NCBI GenBank assembly: GCA_030220185.1
Contig: JASPKZ010003419.1
Location: 407,501-471,500, forward strand
Source of the DNA: Diploptera punctata
Lineage: Eukaryota > Arthropoda > Insecta > Blattodea > Blaberidae
Length of the DNA stretch: 64,000 nt
Direction of reading: 5' to 3'
Shown here piece after piece: positions 32,340-43,200 of the stretch (positions are counted from its first letter, which is position 1; each line of letters starts with the position of its first letter). The notes beneath the pieces are model-generated. The model had not been told where the DNA came from, searched no databases, and saw nothing but the letters and a program-made list of their open reading frames with translations. Both the position numbers and the translations under genes were made by a program.

Positions 32340-33380
32340 AGTTAGACTTATACGAATGTGTCTAAATGGCACAAAGTGTAGGGTGCGTGTAGGCAAACAG
32401 ATTTCGGACACTTTTTAAATCCAGAATGGGTAGAAGCAAGGAGATGCACTATCTCCTCTACTATTTAATTTTGTACTAGAGCATGCCATTAAATCTTTAG
32501 AGAATGAGGAAGGCTTACAACTCAATGGTATTAATAAGCTGTTACTTTATGCTGATGATGTAGTACTATTGGCCGATAGCGAGAAGATACTAAAGGATAA
32601 CACGCACACACTATTCAGTAACACTAAGAAATTAGGACTGGAAGTAAATATCAATAAAACTAAACATATAGTCACACGTAGAAATTCAGTATATAATGGA
32701 AATGGACAGCTAATGACAAATGAGGGAAATTTTGAGGAAGTGGCTGAATTCAAATACCTAGGAACAATAATCACAAATAGGAATGAGATGCACAAAGAAA
32801 TTAAACATAGGCTCAATTCTGGAAATGCGTGCTATTATGCATTGCAGAGACTCTTGATGTCCCAACTCCTTTCAAAAAACGTTAAACTGAAAATATATAA
32901 AACTATTATTCTACCAGTTATATTATATGGATGCGAAACATGGACTCTTACTTTAAGGGAGGAAAGGAGATTACAGGTATTTGAGAATAAAGTTCTTAGG
33001 AAAATTCTTGGACCAAAAAGAGATGAACAGACAGGTGAATGGAGACTACATAACAATGAACTATATGGTCTTTATAGGAAGCCAGATATAATAAGAACAG
33101 TTAAGTCTCGTAGACTCCGTTGGGCAGGACATGTTGCACGTATGGGAAATGAAAGACTTGCATGGAAGCTTATTGTAGGAAAGCCAGAGGGAAAACTCCC
33201 AGTTGGTAGACCAAGAATGAGATGGGAGAATAACATTAACTATGATTTGAGGGAAGTAGATTATACAGCGAATGATTAGAAAGCATTACCTCAGGATAGG
33301 GATGTATGGAGAGCTTATGTCCGTGCGGCCATGAACCTACGGGTTCGATAGTGCCAGTGAGTAAGTAAGTAAGTAAGTAA
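32340..33380 (+). mobile_element. RTE-like LINE, best-preserved copy (reverse transcriptase to 3' end)
   Basis: Contains Q-G-D-A-L-S-P-L-L-F-N-F-V-L-E at about 32440-32490 and L-L-L-Y-A-D-D-V-V-L-L-A-D at about 32540-32580 (the catalytic aspartates). The frame stays open to 33279 through K-Y-L-G-T-I-I-T, L-P-V-I-L-Y-G-C-E-T-W-T-L and R-R-L-R-W-A-G-H-V-A-R-M. The sequence ends in an AAGT tetranucleotide tail (33358-33382). The endonuclease half and the front of the reverse transcriptase are missing or broken, so this copy is 5'-truncated. It ends 230 bp before the first CRAL-TRIO exon. Confidence 0.88.
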
Positions 33381-33612
33381 GTATTTTACTATGTGATTAT
33401 TCACTTCAATAGAATTTTATTAATACTGAAAAAATATATTCTTTATTTTCTTATTTAATTCCTATTTATAGAGACTTGGACATGTGAGCTGGTTAAATAA
33501 CGATATCTTAATCAAGAGAGTTTATCTCTGAGATAGACCATAAACCGCCTTGGATAACGTAGTCACAAGTGAGTCATAAAGCCATTTTATGAGTTAATGT
33601 TATAGAGACATC

Positions 33613-33718
33613 ATGTACTTCAAGCAGGGAGTTTTCCAGCCTCCTTCAGGACACCAACAAGATGCAGAACACCTGCGAGAGTGGCTCAAGGCTCAACCGC
33701 ACCTGCCGCACCTCTCAG
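33613..33718 (+). CDS. CRAL-TRIO gene exon 1 (or first visible exon)
   Basis: 35 codons plus one base, ending at the donor G|GTACGT. Contains the D-A-E-H-L-R-E-W-L-K-A-Q-P-H-L-P helix. If the true start is upstream, an acceptor could lie in the TTCAAGCAG just after the ATG. Confidence 0.8.
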
Positions 33719-36445
33719 GTACGTCATTCAATTGAAAAAACCAAAAGTAAAAACATGTTTTTTTTCAAAACTAAACTAGGCCTAAACAAACTCAAGAGTA
33801 ACCTACAGTAGAAAGCTCGTGGTGCAGAAAGTCCATAAACTAAGCGAAAAACTAAACAAATTGAATTTGTGCTCGATTTTCCTTGAATACCTTATTTAAC
33901 TAACTCACTGCCACCATCGAACCCGCAATATCATGCCCGCGCAGTGGACATAAGCTCTCCTTAGATCCTTAGCTTCAGCTGATTTTTCATCATATCCTGT
34001 ATAATATACTTCCCTCAAACCTCTTTCGTGGTCTACTAACTGGGCGTTTTCCCACAAGAAACTTCCATATTCTTCTTTCATGTCTCATTCGTGCCACATG
34101 TCCTGCTCATTGCAGTCCACAAGACTTAACTGTTGTTATTACATCTGGTTTCTCTTACAGAACAAGTAGCTCACTGTTATGTAGTCTTTATTCTCAAATA
34201 CTCCTAATATTTTCTCTTCTTTAAAGCAAGAATCCATGTTCCACAACCATATAATATCCATCCATAGTAATTCTGCCCGAGGGCAGGTCTTTCACTACGA
34301 TCATAGCATTTTCATGCTATGCATTGCATTAGGTAGCTTCCCGTTGCTTTCCACACCGGTGAAGGACGATGACGATGATAAGGATGATGATGATGGTCGA
34401 ATGATTTTCGGGGACCGTTTGGGCCTTAAAGTTTTCCTGATATTTGTCTTACAGGTGAGGAAAAACACCGAAAAAATCCTCACCCAGGAGCCTGTCCCGA
34501 CCGGGAATCCCGCTGCGTGACAAGGCATCACGCTACCTCCAGACCACAAGGTTGACACCATATAATATAACTGGGAGAATAACAGATTTATATATTTTCA
34601 GTTTAACGTTTTTTGAGAGAAGTTGGGATGACAAGAGTCTCTGCAATGGATACGTAATGGCCTAAATCTGTTCATCGAAATGTGTAGTTGATAGGAAATG
34701 TGTGTGTACACTTACTTAATGACCCAGTGCAACACATGACATCAACATCTCATTATTTTTATAAAATGACACTTATCTGGTTGATGCATAACCTCGTCCA
34801 ATTAGTCTGGTAAAGAAACATCCCATTAGGTAAGCATCATAACTCCGTCAGGGTGAAAGGGTTAAATTAGGCCTATGTACACATATTATAATGATATTGT
34901 GAAAAGAAAAATTAATGTCTGAACCAGGAATCGAACTGTGGACCTCTCGTTCTCCGTACGAGTGTGCAGACCACTACACCATTCTATACATAGCATAAAC
35001 ATTAACAATTCTTTCCACATATACAAATGTATAATTCTCGATTCGTCCGCTGTAAGGTAGATGTTACTACCATCGCCAACGGCCGGCTTCGTTTAGAAGT
35101 ATCTATATTTGAGAATTTTACACCAACACTTTTATAAGCAGTAAACAATGTTATTTAACATTTTACAATACTGTTATTTTAACACAGTTACAAAAATGGA
35201 TCATATTATAATGATATTGTGAAAAGAAAAATAAATGTCTGAAACAGGAATAGAACCGTGGACCTCTCGTTTTCCGTACGAGTGTGCAGCCCACTACACC
35301 ATTCTAGACATGACACAAACATTTACTTTTCCTTTCACAATATCATTATAATATGACCCATTATTGGAACTGTGTTAAAATAACAGCATTGGAAACTGTT
35401 AAATAACATTGTTTACTGCTTATAAAAGTGGTTGTGTAAAATTCTCAAATATAGATACTTCTAAATGAAGCCGGCCGTTGGCGATGGTAGTTACACCTAC
35501 CTGACAGCGGACGAAACGAGAGTTATAGATTTGTACATGTGGAAAGAATTGTTAATGTTTGTGCCAGGTCCAGAATGATGTAGTGGGCTGCACACTAGTC
35601 TGGAGAACGAGAGGTCCACGGGTCGATTCCTGGATAAGACATCAATTTTTCTTTTCATAATATTATAATACGATCCATTATTGGAACTGTGTTAAAATAA
35701 CAGTATTGGAAAATGTTAAATGACATCGTTTATTGCTTATAAAAGTGTTGGTGTAAAATTCTCAAATATAGATACTTCTAAACGAAGCCGGCCGTTGGCG
35801 ATGGTAGTGACATCTACCTGGCAGCGGACGAAACGAGAATTATAGATTTGTACATGTGGAAATCGTAGTGGTTAAGGCCCTGAGCTACAAGCTGGAGGGT
35901 CGAGGGTTCAAGTCCTGTTGGGGTCAGGATTTTTAAACTGACCCAAACCCTCTGGCGGCACTATGGCCCTGGGGTCGACTCAGCCTCTAACGGAAATGAG
36001 TACCAGACGCTTGTTCTGGGGTAAAGGCGGCCGTCACGCAGGGCTGACAACCCGGCTGACATAAAGTGTCGATTGTCTAGAAAAAAGTGGGAGCCTTAAC
36101 CTCCTACTACCCCAAGGGCCTCCGGGCCTGTTGTGGGATCAATTTACTTCACTTTTTACATGTGGAAATAGATTTGTACATGTGGAAATAATTGTTAATG
36201 TTTGTGCCAGGTCTAGAATGGTGTAGTGGGCTGCACACTCATAGGGAGAACGAGAGGCCCACGGCTCGATTCCTGGTTCACACATTAATTTTTCTTTTCA
36301 CAATTTCATTACAATATGATCCATTATTGGAACTGTGTTAAAATAACAGTATTGGAAAATGTTAAATAACGTACGAATATGTTGTAACTTTTTAGGGGTG
36401 GATGACCTTGTACTAAGATATCTGCCGGACTGCGAGGTAATAATG

Positions 36446-36505
<60 letters not shown>

Positions 36506-37646
36506 GTTATTATTGCAGCCAATGGCCATGTAGAAAGAATTGTTTTCATGTCCTACAGAAGTCTGTTATCGATGTTCCTATGTTTTTACACTGTAACAGG
36601 TGATATCGGTCGTAGTGCGACCCACATAGTTTGCACCTGCACTTTTCTTCTGGGATATGGCGCTTCACTGTTGTGCGTATTCTGTGGTGGAAACCATGGA
36701 CCGCGACTCTCGTCACGGTGTGTCTGAGGTCGTATCTGGCTGCTGTCCATTCCCTGTAGATCATCGCATCCGTTGCGTAGAACTCAGAGCATATCTGTTC
36801 TCTCTTCTCGTTGAGTTCCCTCAGCAGTTCTTTGTAGGCATCTGTTGCCGGCAGGACAAGGTCCAGGTGGAGCTCTTCTATGAAGAAGGGTTCCTTTGTT
36901 AATATGTATGTTAGGCGTGTATTTTGATACGCTAAGCGCTGTCTTTAAAAAAGTGTGCTTTGACTTTCTCTATTTCTTCGAGGTTTGCCTTATTTAGGTT
37001 CTTCCAAATCACTTCTATTCCATAGGTCATGATTGGTGCTATTTTTAAGCAGAAGATGGTCATTGCTGTCTCCAGGGATAGTTTAATCAAGTTTTTAATA
37101 CTATTCGATGTTTTTTTTTTGTTTTCAGATGAGCACCTGTACTTGTTTCTCAACAGCTGTGGCTACCAACTGACAAAAACCAAACAAACTATTGACAATT
37201 ACTACACGCTCCGCACAAGTTCTCCTGAATTGTTCGCTAACAGAAACCCTCTCCTACCCGAAGTGCAGGCCACGCTCACCAAACAGTAAGTCAAATCAAT
37301 ATAACTTATTAAGGAACTCACTATACGGGTTCGATGGTGCCCGAGTTAGCTAACTCCAGAGTTGTTTGCTTTTTATCAGTTGTGTTGTGGTGCTATTTAT
37401 TTAAATTTATACTATGTCATTCATAATTTTTTCTCGCTTTTTTATATATCTTGTACGTATTATACATTAAATTCTTTAAATCTAGAGTAAATCAAAATAC
37501 ATTATAAATATTAATTGTATTGTATTTATAACATGTAATTGTTTATGTTTACTGTAATTTAGATGTAAGGCTATTTTTTTTTTGTATTTTTTAAAACCTG
37601 GTTGAGTGGCAGACAAGGCCTTAACTCTGCCAGGTAAAATAAAGCT

Positions 37647-37718
<72 letters not shown>

Positions 37719-40216
37719 GCGCCGTAGCCGAGCGGTTAAGGTAGGAAGCCTTGGCGCAGAGCTACGGGACTTGCGCTGGTTCGAGTCGCCATGGGGGAAG
37801 AAATTTTCTCATGGTATTTCGGCCAGTATGGGACCGGTGCCCACCCAGCATCGTGAGGCAATTGGGTAGCTACAATAAGTAGCGGCTCCAGGTTGAGGAA
37901 CCAGCTATAACGGCTGGGGGATTTGACATGGTAACCACATGTCACCCCTACACTGGCTGTTGATCATCTACCTCTGTGATTGACACATGTGGATGTGAAG
38001 GGCCAGCAGCCGGCTGGTAAAAGGGCAACCGCTGAAAAGTGGAAAGACCCTCAATCGGAAAAATTATTATTATTATTATTTTGAACTGATCTCGGTGAAA
38101 GTTAATTTTTCTGTTTCTGATGTTGTGCCTTTGCTCCCTTCTTTTACCAAATTGTCTGCTATTTCGGTATCCTGCACACCCACATGTGATTGAATCCGCT
38201 GGAAGTGTATTGCATATTTTTGAAATAGTTCTTCGAGCTGTTTTAATTTGTTTATCCCTAATAATTGAGTTTGTATTTTTTTAACATTCTTACCTCATAT
38301 GAATGTTTAGTTGGACATATGTTTCAAGGCTGTTGTGAAAAGCTGACGATGGGGCAACAGCCTTGAAACATATCTCCAAATAAACAATCATATGAGGTAA
38401 GAATGTTAAAAAAATACAAGCTCAATTATTAAATTAAACCTCATACTGTTACTTGCTAATTATTTTCTTCTTCTTCTTTTTCTTCGTCACGTTTTAGGCG
38501 TATTTACTAGCCTGTTCCGGCTCCAAATTGCTTCCATCTTTTCTTTGGTCTTCCCAGACTTCTTCTTCCTCGTGGTGAATAGCTGTATGCTGCACTTCTC
38601 AAGTGTTCTTTTCCAGTTCTTAATGATTTTAAAATAAAGAAATGTTTATTTCTGTTGGATCATGAACATCCTGACATCTCTAAGTTGAATTCTCTTCGCT
38701 TCTCTGTTATTTGTTTTAAAGTGAATACGTTGTGTGTGCAGCTTCTTCCTTTCCTAAATCCTGTCTGCTCTTCTGATATTATTGCGTCTACTATAGTTTT
38801 TAATCTTTGGTTGATCATTTTTGCATATATTTTGTATGCTGCGCATCCTCGCTTAAGAAACAATACCGCGTAACTAACAAAATGAACATTTTACACGAGA
38901 ACCAAAAAACTGTTTACTTTTCCCCTTAGTACCTATACATTGAAACAATTGTATCTATAAGTTTAGCGAGGTCATGGTACAAAATTGCATCCCAATCTAT
39001 GTTAGAACTGAGCGCACTTCTTCAGTGATGCTAACAGTATAAAAATGTCAATTTCACCAAAAGTGTCAGTTACGCGATATTGTTTCTTAAGCGACGACAT
39101 AGTACGCTTATGCCTCTATAGTTTGCTGGCTTTGTTTTATCGCCTTTTTTAAATATTGAGATTATTTTCCCAATTTTCCATTCTTCTGGTATTGTATGGA
39201 GTTTTTGTTGTCTGTGAGGATCGAGGTGTACCAACGTTAGCATTGGTTAACTGTTCTGTTGTGTTGCAGTGAAATGATTCCATTGCGATGGACGACGCCT
39301 GAAGGCTACAGGGTGTTGCTGTACAGGATGACAGACCATGACTCCGGCAGATACGACCTGAACGCTGCTGTCAAGACGTTCTGCATGTTCAACGACATGC
39401 GCATGGCAGAAGATGGTTTGTGTCCCGGATACATCGCCATTATTGATGTCAAAGGTCTGAGCTTCGGACATCTTGGAAAATTCAGCGTCACGACTCTCAA
39501 GAAGATAGTAACTTACCTCCAGGTACTGTGATCACACTCATTATGTCGATGGACATTTTGAGTACCTACTCGTCACAATAATGTGTGAATTACTGGCTGA
39601 TTGTTGTTGGGGACCATGAAGACTCTTGTACAGTAAGCTCGGTGTTCAATTGTCATTTTTAGCGAATCAAAATATTTAAAAAAATACATATTTTCATTAT
39701 CAGACACCCTCTCCATTTCAATATATATATATATATATATATATATGTTATAATTATATGTTTAACATTGAGCAATGTAAGCTTAATATGGTATGATAAG
39801 AAAAATAAATGCCTGGACGGGATTCGAACCCGGATCTCTGAGTCTGTACCTCAGCACGATATCCATTACACCACCAGGCGAACCCAATTCAAACATTTAT
39901 TTTTCTTATATATGTATTATATTCTCCATTACTACTAGTTGTCGCGAGAATTCGGTCTTCACTGCCATCTAGTAGCTGACTATAACAAGTAAGCAAATTA
40001 AAGAGAACATTTTTACTTTATAGCAGTGACGCTTTATCGATGTTATAATTAAATGTTTAACATTGAGCAATGCAAGCTTAATATGGTATGATAAGAAAAA
40101 TAAATGCCTGGACGGGACTCGAACCCGGAACCCTGAGTCTGTACCTCAGCGTGATATCCATTACACTACCAGGCGAATCCAATTCAAACACTTATTTTTG
40201 TTATATGTGTATTATA

Positions 40217-40247
<31 letters not shown>

Positions 40248-43200
40248 TATTCTCTTTAATTTGCTTACTTGTTATAGTCAGCTACTAGATGGCAGTGAAG
40301 ACCGAGTTCTCGCGACATTTAGTAATAATGGAGAATATAATACATATATAAGAAAAATAAGTGTTTGGATTGGATTCGCCTGGTGGTGTAATGGATATCA
40401 CGCTGAGGTACAGACTCAGAGATCCGGGTTCGAATCCCGTCCAGGCATTTATTTTTCTTATCATACCATATATATATATATATTAACGGTCGACAGTTTT
40501 TCTGGGTGAGGTTTTTATCGGGGTTTTTCCTCACCTGCAACACAAATGTCAGGAAAACTTTAAGGCCCAAACGGTCCCCGAAATCATATGGCCATCATCA
40601 TCATAATCATCCTTATCATTATCATCATCATCATCCTTCGCCGGTGTAGAAAGCAACGGAAAGCTACCACACCTACAATTCCCTAGTAAAGCTGCAAAGG
40701 ATAACATGAAAATGCTATGATTGCAGCGAAAGACCTGCCCTCGGGCTGAATTACCATGGATGGATATTAATGTTCGTAGCACCCGCAATATTTGTTTTTT
40801 TTCGAAACCAAACTCGACATAAATAATTATTTTTAAAAGAGCAAGTTTGAGTTGGTTAACCAGTAAGATCGGTATTAGTATTAATTAATGTTTTACTTAC
40901 GGTAAGTGTGTTCTGTTTGACAGGAATGCCAACCTGTGATACTGCAGGCGGTGCACTTGATCAACACCTCGCCTGTTATCGACAAACTCATGCTGTTGTC
41001 CAAGCCATTCATAAAGAATGAGATCATGCAACTGGTAAGTTCGTCTGGGAAGTATCATGTAAATACAAAATTGTATCTTAAAATTCAAATTATCTTTCAT
41101 CATCATCATCATAGTACATTCACGAATTTAGGTCATTTGTTGACCTGTTTCGGCCTCAAGAGAAACACCATCCAAAAGTCTTTTGAGTGGACGTCCTGGT
41201 CTTCTTCTTCCTGCAGGTTGATATCTTAACATTTGTTTGGGTATTCTGTCATCTTCCAATCGATGAACATGTTGCATCCATCTTGACTTATAATCAGAAA
41301 TTTTGTTTTCTAAAGGTTCCATGTGTAATTCTTCTAAGATGTCTTCATTTTTTTGTGATCTAGTAGTGTGTATCCTGCAGTCCTCCGAAGGTATCTCATT
41401 TCAGCAGATCTAAGTCTCTGTATATCCTTCTGTTTCAACGTCCATACTTCGCTACCATACAAAAGAGTTGGAAGAGCCAGTGTTTTATACACTTTCAGTC
41501 TTGAATGCTTTTGGACTAACTGTGGCTTGAAGATAGAATTTATTAACCCTAAAATTCTTAAAAATTTAGATATTTTTCATTTACATCCATTTCTTCTTCA
41601 TATGAGATATCGCATCCTAGATATGTAAAATTATTCACCTGCTCCAAAATTTTATTGTCCAATACAATTTTACTTCTGACAGGATCTACACCTTGAAATG
41701 CCATATCTTTATATATAATAATTAACTAACTCACTGGCACTATCGAACCCGTAGGTTCATGGCCGCACGGACATAAGGTCTCCATATATCCCTATCCTGA
41801 ACTAATGCTTTCCAAACATCCCTGTATAATCTACTTCCCTCAAATCATGGTTAATGTTATTCTCTCACCTCATTCTTGGTCTACCAACTGGGCGTTTTCC
41901 CTCTGGTTTTCCTACAAGAACCTTCTATATACCTCATTCATTCCTCCATGCGTGCCACATCCCCTGTCCATCGCAGTCTACGAAACTTAACTGTTCTTAC
42001 TATATCTGACTTCCTATACACATATCACATAGCTCAGTATTAGGTAGTTTTCTCCATTCACCTGTCTGTTCATATCTTTTTGGCTCAAAATTTTCCTAAG
42101 AACTTTACTCTCAAATACTAGTAATCTCCTTTTCTCCCTTAAAGTAAGAGTCCATGTTTCGCACCCATATAATATAACTGGTAGAATAACAGTTTTATAT
42201 ATCTTCAGTTTAACGTTTTTTGAAAGGAGTTGGGACGTCAAGAGTCTCTGCAATACATAATAGCAACCATTTCCAGAATTGAGCCTATGTTTTATTTCCT
42301 TGTGCATCTCGTTTCTATTTGTAATTATTGTTCCTAAGCATTTCAAAATCAGCTACTTCCTCAAAATTTCCCCTCATTTGTGATTAGTTGTCCATTTCCA
42401 TTATATAATATATTTCTATGTGTAAACATATATTTAAGACATATATATGAATAAGAAAGTTTTCTTGGGTTTTCCGCGTCTTGCATTCAAGTTCGGCCTC
42501 TGGCCACTGATACCGACGTTTCGGCATGATCCCACATGTCATTATCAAGGAATGATAAGTTCGAGTCACAGGTTTATGTCTTATATAATAAAATACATAG
42601 AGTTTTCGCTGTGGTCCGTTTCGAAGCCGTACAGCCATCCAAGCGTCGACCACGATCCATGGTGCCCAACCGTGGTATTCTTATGTTCTTCGCTGTTCTG
42701 GGGATGACAGGGTGGACCCACCATATATATATATATATATATATATATAAAGGAATAAAATTAGATAAAACACACTACTTGAAAACATTATTATACGCTG
42801 ATGACCAGGTAATAATAGCAAATACAGAAGACGAACTTCAAAGGAATATTTTTAAACTACATAATATATGTGAACAATATAATCTCAAAATATCCATAGA
42901 AAAAACTAAGGTAATGGCATTCCAAGGGAAAAATCAAATCAGATCGAAAATAGTAATAGGAAACAAAATCATAGAACAGGTGAACCATCTCAATTATCTA
43001 GGATGTGACATTTCATTTAATTATGATAATGATATAAATAATAAAATAGCAAAATTCCAGGGAATATGTGGTACGATAAAAGATCACTAAATAGCAAAAC
43101 AACAAGAGAGACCCAATTGAAATTTTATAAACTGTTGGCAGTACCGGTACTGCTCTATGGATCAGAAGCCTGGATACATAAAAAACAAGATCTAAGTAGG

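Noticed and set aside
33597..33612. Upstream extension of CRAL-TRIO exon 1
   Set aside because: A stop at 33595 closes the frame 18 bp before the ATG, and no convincing additional coding exon was seen between the LINE at 33380 and exon 1.
34236..34561. Acidic D-D-D-D-K-D frame and its antisense partner
   Set aside because: Both are translations of the family A SINE, whose CAT/GAT repeat gives runs of Asp or His.
36298..36727. Frames of 83-122 codons around an AAT repeat
   Set aside because: Poly-Ile from a trinucleotide microsatellite, overlapping a LINE fragment.
39810..40447. Three functional tRNA genes
   Set aside because: The folds are good, but the blocks are part of a repeated array with inverted flanks, the anticodon would be an unusual ACA, and no clear T-run terminator follows.
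40063..40509. 148-codon open frame
   Set aside because: Passes through two tRNA-like blocks and AT repeats; it is a product of the repeat array.
42384..42707. Overlapping sense and antisense frames of 86-89 codons
   Set aside because: No recognisable protein in either; probably repeat DNA within intron 4.
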